Positions 1 through 7,371 are shown, numbered from the stretch's first letter. The stretch: 12,754 bases of DNA from an uncultured Pedobacter sp. (GCA_946478755.1 CAMLDJ010000150.1:1-12754), one strand, 5' to 3'. A program made the numbers and translations. The notes: generated by a model from the sequence alone, not told the origin.

Positions 1-2
1 GT

Positions 3-818
3 GTAAATGATGCTTTCGCTAAAAATAAGATCAAAACCAAAATACAGATAGGAGACGCAGGTCAGCTTGATTATTTATATGATAATGGAAATGAGGCAAA
101 GGGAAATCAGGTGTATCAGTTTTTTAATGCTGCATCTCCGAATTATGTTGGCAATCTTTCTAACATAGATCAATCTATTTCTGCTCATAGCTATTTTACA
201 ACAAGCCCTGAACAAAAATTTATAAATACCCGTAAAAAAACAGCGGAAGCAGTAGCCCAGATACCAGGTTTAAGGTATTGGATGTCTGAATATTGTGTGT
301 TGGGTGATGATGTGCTGAAAGGCGAAAAGCGCGATCTGGGTATGGTAACCGCTTTGTTTATTGCAAGGTTAATCCATCATGATCTGGTGATATCCAATGC
401 TACATCATGGCAATGGTGGCTAGCCGTATCAACAGGCGATTATAAAGACGGACTGGTTTATATCGATAAAAATAAAACCGACGGGCAGGTGTACGATAGT
501 AAAATGTTATGGGCTTTAGGTAATTATAGCCGTTTTATTGGTGCTGGTAGTAAGCGGCTTCAGGTTAAAACAATTGAAGAAAAAGTACCACAGGTGTATG
601 TATCGTCTTACCTCCAAAATAAAAAGCTCGTAACGGTAGCCGTTAACCCTTCAGAAAACGATCTTGATCTGGATATCGATGTAAAAGGGAATAAGCAAAG
701 TTTTGTACAAACCTATGTTACTTCAGCCGAATACAATTTATCACCCTATAAACAATATAAGGATACAAAACGTGTTCGTGTTCCTGCTAAATCTGTAACC
801 ACCATACTTAGTAATTAA
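3..818 (+). CDS. Glycoside hydrolase family 30 enzyme, C-terminal part (5' end outside window)
   Basis: The reading frame is open from the window edge, so this is the C-terminal 271 residues of a longer protein. The GTG at 111 is internal and not the start. The visible part fits the end of a GH30 (beta/alpha)8 barrel plus its beta-sandwich side domain. RYWMSEYCVLG carries the likely nucleophile Glu (codon 288-290) at a barrel strand end. It is followed by the Trp-rich SWQWWLAVSTGDYKDGL segment, and the last ~70 residues are beta-rich and end in VPAKSVTTIL, as GH30 side domains do. GH30 members are retaining beta-glycosidases acting on beta-1,6-galactan, beta-1,6-glucan, glucuronoxylan or glucosylceramide; the subfamily cannot be fixed here. 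It is followed 131 nt later by a GH35 gene on the same strand, suggesting joint glycan breakdown. The acid/base Glu and any signal peptide lie upstream of the window. Confidence 0.85.
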   Translation, partial: VNDAFAKNKIKTKIQIGDAGQLDYLYDNGNEAKGNQVYQFFNAASPNYVGNLSNIDQSISAHSYFTTSPEQKFINTRKKTAEAVAQIPGLRYWMSEYCVLGDDVLKGEKRDLGMVTALFIARLIHHDLVISNATSWQWWLAVSTGDYKDGLVYIDKNKTDGQVYDSKMLWALGNYSRFIGAGSKRLQVKTIEEKVPQVYVSSYLQNKKLVTVAVNPSENDLDLDIDVKGNKQSFVQTYVTSAEYNLSPYKQYKDTKRVRVPAKSVTTILSN

Positions 819-949
819 TTTTCTTAGTCTGTAATTATATAGCTCTTTATTTTTTTATCTCAATCATTTTGTTTTGAGCTGAAAAGCACTTTACAAATCG
901 ATATGGGAAAACTATGCTTTTAACTTTTTAAATATTAAATATATCTTAA

Positions 950-2788
950 ATGAAACCTACCCTCAAATTCCTGAAGATTGCAGTAATTTTAATTACTTGT
1001 TTTTCCAGCTTTGGTGTCTTTGCACAGGCTCAGCACACTTTTAAACTTGCAGATTCTGTTTTTCTGCTGGATAATAAACCCTTTCAGATCATTTCAGGTG
1101 AAATGCATTATCCTCGCATACCAAGAGAAGCCTGGCGTGATAGAATGAAAATGGCTAAAGCGATGGGCTTAAATACCATTGGTACCTATGTATTTTGGAA
1201 TGTACATGAACCGCAGAAAGATCAGTTTGATTTTTCTGGTAATAATGATATTGCCGAATTTGTACGTATCGCAAAAGAAGAAGGATTATGGGTATTGCTT
1301 CGCCCTAGTCCATATGTATGTGCCGAATGGGAGTTCGGTGGTTATCCATTTTGGTTACAGAACATTAAAGGTTTACAGGTAAGGAGTAAAGAAGCACAAT
1401 ATTTAAAAGAATATAAAGAATACCTTACAGAGATTGGTAAACGTTTAGCGCCATTGCAGATTAACCATGGAGGAAACATCTTAATGGTACAGGTAGAAAA
1501 CGAGTATGGTTCTTACGGAAATGACAAAGAATATCTGAAGATCAATGCCCAGCTCTTTAAGGATGCTGGTTTTGACGGCGTGCTTTCTACCTGCGATCCT
1601 GTTCCTGCATTAGAAGGTGGTCATTTAGCTGGTTTGCTTCCAGGCGTAAATGGCATCGATAATCCTGCTCAGATCAGAACGCTGATCAATAAATATAACA
1701 ATGGTACCGGACCTTATTTTGTGCCAGAATGGTATCCGGCCTGGTTCGATTGGTGGGGTACAAAACACCATCAGGTAGATCCAAAAACGTATGCCGATAA
1801 ATTAGATACCGTACTTAAAGGAGGGATTTCTATTAACATGTACATGTTTCATGGTGGTACAACCAGAGGTTTTATGAATGGGGCAAATTATAACGATTCT
1901 ACAGCTTACGAACCGCAGATTAGTAGTTATGATTATGATGCACCATTAGATGAGGCAGGTAATGCAACGCCAAAATTTATGCTTTTCCGCGAAGCGATTA
2001 AAAAGAATTTGCCAGCAAACCAAACACTTCCTGTTGTACCTGCCGCCAAGCCGGCAGCTGCATTGCCAGTAATTACTTTTACTAAATCAACAGATATCTT
2101 TAACCTGGTTGGGAAACCTCAATTAAGTGAACAACCACTAACCTTCGAAGCCCTTAACCAACCTTATGGTTTTGTATTATACAACAGCACAATAAAAGGT
2201 GGGCGCAAAGGTGTGATTAAAATCAACGAACTGCGCGATTATGGATTAGTATATATCAATAAAAAACTTGCGGGTGTTTTAGATAGACGACTTTATCAAG
2301 ATAGTTTGGTCGTTAATCTTCCCGCTGGCAATGTACAACTTGATGTTTTAGTAGAAAACATGGGTAGAATTAATTTTGGTCCTTACCTGCTTAAAAACAA
2401 CAAAGGGATTACCAAAAATGTAACTTTTAATGGTAAAGAGATTAAATCATGGAAAATATATCCCTTGCCATTTGATAAAATAGATGCCCAAAAAATACAG
2501 CCAAAAGTAAATAGCCAGTCTGCGGCGGTGCTTAAATCGGCTTCCTTTAATTTAACGAAAGTTGCCGACACTTATTTGGATATGCGCCAGTGGGGAAAAG
2601 GACTGGTTTGGGTTAATGGACATAATTTAGGTAAATATTGGGCTATCGGGCCACAACAGACCATTTATTTGCCTGCAGAATGGCTTAAAAAGGGAAAGAA
2701 TGAAATTGTAGTTTTCGAACTGCTTAAACCTAAACAAGATACATTAAGCAGTTTAGATAAAGCTATTTTAAATGAACTAAAAAAATAA
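950..2788 (+). CDS. GH35 beta-galactosidase, secreted
   Basis: This 612-aa retaining exo-beta-galactosidase has the usual bacterial GH35 length. Residues 1-26 form a Sec signal peptide (Lys-rich start, hydrophobic core, cleavage near VFAQA), so it acts in the periplasm or outside the inner membrane. The TIM barrel spans about 30-350. It shows the family start FQIISGEMHYPRIPREAW, NTIGTYVFWNVHEP, the acid/base Glu185 in VQVENEYGSYG and the nucleophile Glu260 in YFVPEWYPAWFDWWG; both match the human GLB1 pattern. The C-terminal ~230 residues are jelly-roll domains ending in the family motif GLVWVNGHNLGKYWAIGPQQ. It releases terminal beta-galactose, probably from oligosaccharides made by the neighbouring GH30 and GH5 enzymes (inferred). 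The start is the first ATG after an AT-rich leader; there is no strong Shine-Dalgarno, as is normal in Bacteroidota. Confidence 0.95.
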   Translation: MKPTLKFLKIAVILITCFSSFGVFAQAQHTFKLADSVFLLDNKPFQIISGEMHYPRIPREAWRDRMKMAKAMGLNTIGTYVFWNVHEPQKDQFDFSGNNDIAEFVRIAKEEGLWVLLRPSPYVCAEWEFGGYPFWLQNIKGLQVRSKEAQYLKEYKEYLTEIGKRLAPLQINHGGNILMVQVENEYGSYGNDKEYLKINAQLFKDAGFDGVLSTCDPVPALEGGHLAGLLPGVNGIDNPAQIRTLINKYNNGTGPYFVPEWYPAWFDWWGTKHHQVDPKTYADKLDTVLKGGISINMYMFHGGTTRGFMNGANYNDSTAYEPQISSYDYDAPLDEAGNATPKFMLFREAIKKNLPANQTLPVVPAAKPAAALPVITFTKSTDIFNLVGKPQLSEQPLTFEALNQPYGFVLYNSTIKGGRKGVIKINELRDYGLVYINKKLAGVLDRRLYQDSLVVNLPAGNVQLDVLVENMGRINFGPYLLKNNKGITKNVTFNGKEIKSWKIYPLPFDKIDAQKIQPKVNSQSAAVLKSASFNLTKVADTYLDMRQWGKGLVWVNGHNLGKYWAIGPQQTIYLPAEWLKKGKNEIVVFELLKPKQDTLSSLDKAILNELKK

Positions 2789-2847
2789 ATCACATTTCGA
2801 TTTTCTTCTGGTTAACGCCTCACTAACCAAATATTAAATCATTACCT

Positions 2848-3906
2848 ATGAAAATTAAAACGTCAATTGCAACAATGGCTGTTATGTTAAGCGTGTGCTT
2901 AATGGGCTGTGAAAAAAAAGAATTAATTACAGAAACTCCGCTCGAAATTGATAAAACGGATGTTACAGATGCTCAGAAATTAAATGTAGAATCGGTTGGT
3001 GCTGCAGGCATTGCAGGCGTAAATTGGGCGGATGGCCGTGACAATTTTGTTGATGGCTGGGTAATCCCCTCAAGCTTAACCGCTGGTGATGATTACACCA
3101 CCGTATCGGCAAAGGCAAATGCGATATTAACGGGTTTTCAAAATAACATGCCAGGTGTAAATACAGTAAGGTTACCAATTAATCCGCCAAGTGTATCCGA
3201 TTCGTGGTGGGATGCATATACTGGCGCAATAGATCGTGCATTAAGCAAAAACATGAAAGTGATTTTGGCTTATTGGGAGAGTGCATCTTCCCGTAATGGC
3301 ACTATCGATGACACTACTCAGTTTTGGGCCATGTGGCAAACCGTAGTTAACAAATATGGAAGTAATGCAAATGTGTATTTCGAGCCCATGAATGAGCCGC
3401 ATGGTTATACATTGACCCAACTAACCACTATTTATGCCGAATGGCTTTCCCGTTACCCCAATGTAAGCAAAGGCCGGATTCTTTTAGGTGGTACCGGCTA
3501 TTCGGAAAATGTAACAGCTGTTGGTGCAGATAGCCGCTTTTCGAGCTGCCTCTTATCCCTGCATAATTATGCATTTTGGTCTACCAGAACACAATCGGCC
3601 TGGGAAGCTGACTGGCGAAGCCGTTTCGGTAATTATGCAAGCCGTACCGTGGTTACCGAATATGGTGCAGCCATGACTACGGGTAAAAATTATACTGGTT
3701 CGGTTGGTAGCGATAATGAAATTGCCTATATAGTTGGTTCTACCAATGTATTTAGGAACGATAAAGTTGCCAGTGTGTACTGGCCAGGGCTTAGAGATAA
3801 TGATAGTTACAGTATTCAGAACCGTGGCGGAAGCGGAACAAATATTACCTTAACAACTACCAATCAATCGGGATTAACCCGTATCAGATATGGCTGGGGT
3901 TTATAA
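2848..3906 (+). CDS. GH5 (cellulase-like) glycoside hydrolase lipoprotein
   Basis: A 352-aa protein with a lipoprotein signal: the hydrophobic leader ends in lipobox LMG-Cys21, followed by EKKE. It is probably anchored by lipid and could be surface exposed. The mature part (about 50-345) is a GH5 (beta/alpha)8 barrel. GVNWADG follows strand 1, NTVRLPIN is at strand 2, acid/base Glu183 sits in VYFEPMNEPHG (the GH5 NEP signature) and nucleophile Glu271 in VVTEYGAAM. GH5 enzymes are retaining endo- or exo-acting beta-glycosidases with many specificities; the subfamily and substrate cannot be named from sequence alone. It lies 59 nt after the GH35 gene on the same strand and is followed at once by a strong hairpin terminator, so it is probably the last gene of the transcription unit. 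The C-terminus (SGLTRIRYGWGL) ends right after the barrel, with no extra carbohydrate-binding module. Confidence 0.9.
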   Translation: MKIKTSIATMAVMLSVCLMGCEKKELITETPLEIDKTDVTDAQKLNVESVGAAGIAGVNWADGRDNFVDGWVIPSSLTAGDDYTTVSAKANAILTGFQNNMPGVNTVRLPINPPSVSDSWWDAYTGAIDRALSKNMKVILAYWESASSRNGTIDDTTQFWAMWQTVVNKYGSNANVYFEPMNEPHGYTLTQLTTIYAEWLSRYPNVSKGRILLGGTGYSENVTAVGADSRFSSCLLSLHNYAFWSTRTQSAWEADWRSRFGNYASRTVVTEYGAAMTTGKNYTGSVGSDNEIAYIVGSTNVFRNDKVASVYWPGLRDNDSYSIQNRGGSGTNITLTTTNQSGLTRIRYGWGL

Positions 3907-3917
3907 GGTGTAAGAAA

Positions 3918-3957
3918 AAAATCCGTCTCATAAATTATTGTTTAAGAGACGGATTTT
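3918..3957. terminator. Bidirectional intrinsic terminator after the GH5 gene
   Basis: The arms AAAATCCGTCTC and GAGACGGATTTT form a 12-bp stem (3918-3929 with 3946-3957). The inner TAAA/TTTA can also pair around a TTATTG loop, past an A-A mismatch. A-rich sequence precedes the left arm (3914-3920) and a short T run ends the right arm, so the hairpin can stop transcription from both sides. It sits 11 nt after the GH5 stop and 25 nt after the stop of the small minus-strand ORF. Confidence 0.85.
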
Positions 3958-3982
3958 GCTCTTCATTGTTATATAAATGCAT

Positions 3983-4084
3983 TTATTTATTCAAAATTTC
4001 ATCAGGAAAAGGCACTACTTTTCCGGTCGTTTTTTCTATAGCCATTTGTACGCCACATTCTTTTAAGGTTTTGTCTAAAAGCAT
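3983..4084 (-). pseudogene. 33-codon ORF, possible C-terminal gene remnant
   Basis: The minus strand reads MLLDKTLKECGVQMAIEK then TTGKVVPFPDEILNK and a stop. The composition looks protein-like: a helix-like start, then a G-K-x-V-P-x-P-x-E-I tail. It faces the GH5 gene and ends just before the shared bidirectional terminator, as a real gene would. The tail vaguely recalls the C-terminus of hot-dog-fold acyl-CoA thioesterases, which is a weak impression only. GGAG lies about 6 nt before the ATG. I find no convincing coding continuation upstream (4085-4300), so it is either a tiny gene or the tail of a decayed one. Plus-strand frames here look like shadows. Confidence 0.4.
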
Positions 4085-4344
4085 GGCTAACTCCGCGCAA
4101 ACGTTTGATATGTTTATTGTTTTCAATCTATGCTTTTGTAGTGAAAAACGAGGGTAGATGCAAAATAGGTTTTGAGGTGTTAAAACATCATTTTTATGTT
4201 ATATATCGGTTTTGATGACAAAGAGGGTGGAAAAATAAATAAATAATAAAATTTCTGATCGTATTTAACAACATGATCTCTAAATATTTAGCGCTGTTTT
4301 GTTTAATTAAGGTTAAGTTTTTATTAAATAGATTGACCTTGTTC
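4085..4344. other. AT-rich gap without a recognised gene
   Basis: This stretch lies between the small minus-strand ORF and the tRNA promoter. It is strongly AT-rich with many stop codons in all frames. I see no hairpin terminator, repeat or RNA gene in it. It may be decayed DNA from the gene whose tail is at 3983-4084. Confidence 0.5.
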
Positions 4345-4375
4345 TTTGCGGGAATGAATTTAATTTCTAACTTCG
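4345..4375 (+). promoter_or_regulatory. Promoter of tRNA-Lys
   Basis: TTTG at 4345-4348, a 19-nt spacer and TAACTTCG at 4368-4375 match the Bacteroidota promoter form (TTTG, then TAnnTTTG) with one change in the -7 box. Transcription would start about 15-20 nt before the tRNA 5' end. Confidence 0.65.
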
Positions 4376-4396
4376 CAGCCTCGAAAGGGACAAAAT

Positions 4397-4469
4397 GATT
4401 CCGTAGCTCAGCTGGTAGAGCATTACACTTTTAATGTAGTGGTCCTGGGTTCGAATCCCAGCGGGATCA
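4397..4469 (+). tRNA. tRNA-Lys (anticodon TTT)
   Basis: A full 73-nt cloverleaf can be drawn. The acceptor stem pairs GATTCCG (4397-4403) with CGGGATC (4462-4468), with one G-T pair, and the discriminator base is A4469. The D arm includes AGCTCAGCTGGTAGAGC. The anticodon stem pairs TTACA with TGTAG around loop CTTTTAA, with anticodon TTT at 4430-4432. The T arm is CTGGG-TTCGAAT-CCCAG. CCA is not encoded. The gene has its own promoter and terminator. An integrase reads away from its 3' end, so this is the likely attachment gene of the element to the right. Confidence 0.97.
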
Positions 4470-4471
4470 CA
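4450..4471 (+). other. Presumed left attachment site at the tRNA 3' end
   Basis: The T-loop and 3' acceptor half of tRNA-Lys directly precede a tyrosine recombinase gene, the usual layout of attL for elements that use tRNA genes. The matching second copy is not present in this window, so the right end must lie beyond 12754. The exact core is unknown. Confidence 0.45.
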
Positions 4472-4493
4472 AGAAACAATATCAAAGAGAACT

Positions 4494-4527
4494 AAAACCC
4501 TGCAAATCAAATGATTGCAGGGTTTTT
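4494..4527 (+). terminator. Intrinsic terminator of tRNA-Lys
   Basis: AAAACCCTGCAA (4494-4505) and TTGCAGGGTTTT (4515-4526) form a perfect 12-bp stem around a 9-nt loop and end in five Ts. It lies 25 nt past the tRNA end. Confidence 0.9.
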
Positions 4528-4573
4528 GCTTTTACGGGTTATACCAAAATATGCACGAAATCGCATATAAAAT

Positions 4574-4597
4574 GTGCGTCATTCGGTGCGTCGTTCT
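4574..4597. repeat. Two tandem 12-bp repeats between tRNA and integrase
   Basis: GTGCGTCATTCG is followed directly by GTGCGTCGTTCT (10 of 12 bases equal). They lie between the presumed attachment site and the integrase gene, where arm-type binding sites of tyrosine recombinases are often found. That role is inferred. Confidence 0.5.
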
Positions 4598-4665
4598 TTA
4601 TAATATCAAACTCCCCTAATTCGTATTAAAACATTGATATTCAACTAGTTTAATAGATGAACATC

Positions 4666-4696
4666 TTGTATGAATGAAACTGCAAAGCTATTTTTG
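4666..4696 (+). promoter_or_regulatory. Promoter of the integrase gene
   Basis: TTG at 4666-4668, a 20-nt spacer and TATTTTTG at 4689-4696, an exact TAnnTTTG -7 box. Its position argues for translation from the ATG at 4718, because the ATG at 4670 would lie upstream of the transcript start. Confidence 0.65.
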
Positions 4697-4717
4697 TTTA
4701 ACCTTAATGTTATCGTT

Positions 4718-5941
4718 ATGAAAACTAATTTTAGCGTGCTTTTCTTTTTGAAAAAGCCAAAAAACTACACTAAAGGGGCTGTTTACTTTATCTTTTTAAG
4801 AATTACGGTGGACGGGATTCGTGCAGAAATGTCCACAAGCAGAAACTGCGAACCAGAGAGGTGGAATGCCAAAGCCGGAAAAGTTATCGGCACAAAGGAA
4901 GATGTCAAAATCCTGAATGCCTATTTGGAAAATATGAAAGCGGAGGTTTATGCAGCGCATAGCCAGCTAAACGTGGACGGAGCTGCAATAACCGCTGATA
5001 GCGTTAAATGCAAATTCCTAGGCAAGGCCGAAAAAACACACACCATTATGGAGGCCATTAAAATCCACAACACAAACATGGCCGCACTTGTAGAAAAGGA
5101 CGATTATGCGGAAGGCACTTTGAGACGGTTTAAAGTGCTTGAAAAGCACGTTAAAGAATATCTTTTATTCAAATACCAAACAAATGACCTCAACATCCGA
5201 TATATAGACCATGAGTTTATTGATGGTTTTGATTTCTACCTGCACACCTCAAAGGATAATGATACCAATACCGCCAGTAAGCACCTTAAAAATCTGGGAA
5301 AGATTGTCCGTATATGTCTTAGAAACAAATGGATCATCACCGACCCCTTCTTTGGTTATAAGCTGAAATCAAAACTCGTACAAAGGGAATACCTGACTGC
5401 GGATGAACTGCAAAACATTGCGGGCAAAAAATACAGTACAGCAAGACTTTCACAGGTTCGGGATTTCTTCCTGTTTAGCTGTTATACGGGGCTGTCCTAT
5501 GCCGATGTGCAAAAACTCAAACAAACCGACATACGTATAGGTATAGACGGGGAAAAGTGGCTGTTCAGCTATCGCAAAAAAACAGGCACACCTGTAGCTG
5601 TCCCGCTTATTCCTTTAGCTGCTGATATTCTGGAAAGATATAAAGATCACCCTTTATGTGCCAATCACAACAGGGCGCTGCCAATTTCCAGCAATCAAAA
5701 AATGAACGAGTATCTGGTGGAGATTGCCGCCCTGTCAGGCATCATCAAAACGTTGGGCAACCGGATTGCCAAGCGAACTTTTGCCACTACAGTTACCCTA
5801 CTGAACGGTGTAGCTATCGAAAGCGTATCTAAAATGATGGGGCATACCAATATACGCACCACCCAACTTTATGCAAAAATGCTGGATGAAAAGGTAAGCA
5901 GTGACATGGCACCTTTAAGACAGATATTTGCCTCAATTTAA
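4718..5941 (+). CDS. Tyrosine recombinase (integrase) of the element
   Basis: A 407-aa site-specific recombinase. The start MKTNFSVLFFLKKPKNYTKG matches the arm-binding N-terminal domain typical of Bacteroidota integrases and fits the -7 box at 4689; a 16-codon upstream extension is unlikely. The core-binding SAM-like domain spans about 105-205 and the catalytic domain 220-395. Catalytic boxes: the first Arg position is Ser260 in YTGLSYADV, a change known from IntDOT of CTnDOT. The HxxR box reads Arg349-I-A-Lys352, so both key residues differ from consensus. GHT (His376) and the nucleophile Tyr385 in TTQLYAKML are intact. It would cut and join DNA at attachment sites, here probably the tRNA-Lys 3' end. 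The RxxK box may weaken activity, or another basic residue (Arg353) may compensate. It is followed by a small hairpin and an ORF6N gene. Confidence 0.93.
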   Translation: MKTNFSVLFFLKKPKNYTKGAVYFIFLRITVDGIRAEMSTSRNCEPERWNAKAGKVIGTKEDVKILNAYLENMKAEVYAAHSQLNVDGAAITADSVKCKFLGKAEKTHTIMEAIKIHNTNMAALVEKDDYAEGTLRRFKVLEKHVKEYLLFKYQTNDLNIRYIDHEFIDGFDFYLHTSKDNDTNTASKHLKNLGKIVRICLRNKWIITDPFFGYKLKSKLVQREYLTADELQNIAGKKYSTARLSQVRDFFLFSCYTGLSYADVQKLKQTDIRIGIDGEKWLFSYRKKTGTPVAVPLIPLAADILERYKDHPLCANHNRALPISSNQKMNEYLVEIAALSGIIKTLGNRIAKRTFATTVTLLNGVAIESVSKMMGHTNIRTTQLYAKMLDEKVSSDMAPLRQIFASI

Positions 5942-5951
5942 CCCATCCCCA

Positions 5952-5979
5952 GTCGGCAGTTCAAGTGCCGACCGCTTTT
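5952..5979 (+). terminator. Hairpin after the integrase
   Basis: GTCGGCA (5952-5958) pairs perfectly with TGCCGAC (5966-5972) around a 7-nt loop, with TTTT at 5976-5979. It lies 10 nt past the integrase stop. The T run is short, so it may be only a weak terminator. Confidence 0.5.
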
Positions 5980-5996
5980 AAATACACGATCAAAGA

Positions 5997-6533
5997 ATGG
6001 AAACAAAGATCAAAATTTCTGATGAACTGGTTATGAACCAGATTTACATCATGAGAGGACATAAAGTGATGCTGGATTCCGATCTGGCTGAACTATATGG
6101 AGTGGAAACCAAACAGCTAAAGCGGCAGGTAAAAAGAAATGCGGAACGTTTTCCCGAAGATTTCATGTTTGAGTTGGATACGGAGGAACAGAAAATCTTA
6201 AGGAGCCAATTTGGCACCTTAAGACACGGGGCGCACTCCAAATATAACATCATGGCCTTTACCGAACAGGGTGTAGCAATGCTTTCCAGCGTGCTAAACA
6301 GTATAAGGGCTATTGAGGTAAACATCCAGATCATTCGTATTTTTACCAGAATGCGCCATATGCTGTCCGACAATACAGAGATTAGGCTGGAAATTGAAAA
6401 GATTAAAGGGAAACTGGGTAGCCAAGACAAAAACATGGAAATCGTTTTCCGCTACTTAGACGAACTGCTGGAGAAACAAGAACGGCCAATGCCTAAAAGG
6501 ACACGCATTGGGTTCAGACCCGACGAACTGTAG
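5997..6533 (+). CDS. ORF6N domain protein
   Basis: A 178-aa cytoplasmic protein. Residues 9-97 fit the ORF6N domain, a putative DNA-binding domain of phages and bacterial mobile elements, seen in the run IYIMRGHKVMLDSDLAELYG, then VKRNAERFPEDFMFEL and MAFTEQGVAMLSSVL. Residues 125-162 are charged and helical, probably a coiled coil for oligomerisation, and the tail is basic. The family is common in Bacteroidota genomic islands; its precise function is not known. It starts 55 nt after the integrase on the same strand, across a weak hairpin, so co-transcription by read-through is possible. The RSQFGTLRHGAHSKYN loop between the two ORF6N halves is the usual recognisable signature. Confidence 0.9.
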   Translation: METKIKISDELVMNQIYIMRGHKVMLDSDLAELYGVETKQLKRQVKRNAERFPEDFMFELDTEEQKILRSQFGTLRHGAHSKYNIMAFTEQGVAMLSSVLNSIRAIEVNIQIIRIFTRMRHMLSDNTEIRLEIEKIKGKLGSQDKNMEIVFRYLDELLEKQERPMPKRTRIGFRPDEL

Positions 6534-6550
6534 TTTTCTGTTACTGTCTT

Positions 6551-6645
6551 CTCCGTATATGCCAAAAGCGGGAACAGCAATGGCCAAGAGCGGAGCCGTT
6601 CCGCAGGCCGCAAATGCGAGGTGGCCAGTTTGTGGCATTAATAAT
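6551..6645. other. Palindrome-rich, GC-richer non-coding stretch
   Basis: Nested dyads can be read here. ATGCCA (6559-6564) pairs with TGGCAT (6633-6638), TGGCCA occurs at 6581-6586 and 6622-6627 and pairs with itself, GCGGA/TCCGC form a hairpin (6590-6604), and CGCAAATGCG is a palindrome at 6609-6618. It is GC-richer than the AT-rich DNA that follows. The minus strand has an open frame through it, but that frame runs antisense into the end of the ORF6N gene and resembles nothing I know. It could be a structured RNA, a protein-binding region or a transfer-related site. Confidence 0.4.
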
Positions 6646-6792
6646 CCATTATAGAGACTCATCTCAGTAATTGCATTAAGGGTATTAGAATAAAAAAAAA
6701 TACCTACTTTAGGCATTCCAGACAGTGATGTCTAGTCTTTGTGTGATAGAAACGGTGTATAACAATATTATTTTTTTTAAATGTCATAGTTG

Positions 6793-7371
6793 ATGGAGGG
6801 CAATCATTTTTTATTAAATATTTTCACGAAGGAATTATTTAAAGAGGAAGAATTAAATAGCATTATCCCCCTTTTTAAGAAAGTGAAATTTTATAAGGAC
6901 GATTACTTACTTAGAGAAGGCAAGGTCGAAAATCTATATTGGTTCTTAGAGCAAGGGTATGCACGTTCGTATGTCACAGACTCCAAGGGAAATGATATTA
7001 CCACCGAGTTTTATTCAAAAGGAGACGTAGTCATAGACTGGCCATCATTTTTCCTTAGAAGTCCCACACGAGAATATATACAAGCATTGACAGATTGCGA
7101 GTGTTGGCAGCTGGATTTTGAAACTTTTCAAAAGTTGTTTCATAGCATAGAGACATTTCGGGAACAAGGGCGGACGAGGCTGGTTCAATCTTATTTTTCA
7201 TCTAAGAACCATCGCATCACTATCATTGCAGATCAAGCGAAAGAACGCTATCTCCAGCTATTGAAAGCACGCCCCCACATCATACAGAATATACAGTTAA
7301 AGCATATTGCTACATTTTTGGGGATTACGAATTATTCGCTCAGCCGAATTAGAAGAGAAATAAGTGAATGA
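6793..7371 (+). CDS. Crp/Fnr-like cyclic-nucleotide-binding-domain regulator
   Basis: A 192-aa protein with the two-domain layout of Bacteroidota Crp/Fnr homologues. Residues 20-115 form the beta-barrel sensor domain (KDDYLLREGKVENLYWFLEQGYARSY, split around strands; TTEFYSKGDVV). The dimer helix spans about 115-140. A short C-terminal helix-turn-helix is at 165-190 (LKHIATFLGITNYSLSRIRR). The classic cAMP-contact signature is not obvious, so the ligand, if any, is unknown. The ATG at 6793 is preferred to the TTG one codon upstream. It precedes a membrane protein gene by 76 nt and may regulate it (inferred). TTTG at 6738 may be part of its promoter, but I see no clean -7 box. Base composition is more AT-rich than in the integrase or Mob genes. 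Confidence 0.88.
   Translation: MEGNHFLLNIFTKELFKEEELNSIIPLFKKVKFYKDDYLLREGKVENLYWFLEQGYARSYVTDSKGNDITTEFYSKGDVVIDWPSFFLRSPTREYIQALTDCECWQLDFETFQKLFHSIETFREQGRTRLVQSYFSSKNHRITIIADQAKERYLQLLKARPHIIQNIQLKHIATFLGITNYSLSRIRREISE

Noticed and set aside
3966..4157. 63-codon plus-strand frame after the GH5 terminator
   Set aside because: Poor composition, and antisense to the more protein-like minus-strand 33-codon ORF.
4670..4717. Upstream ATG adding 16 codons to the integrase
   Set aside because: The exact -7 box at 4689-4696 lies inside it, and the family N-terminus begins at the ATG at 4718.
6044..6436. 130-codon minus-strand frame inside the ORF6N gene
   Set aside because: It lies wholly antisense to a well-supported ORF6N coding sequence, so it is a shadow.
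6456..6716. 86-codon minus-strand frame across the palindrome-rich stretch
   Set aside because: It runs antisense into the end of the ORF6N gene, and its sequence follows the palindromes rather than any recognisable fold. The DNA is better treated as a non-coding or unknown element.
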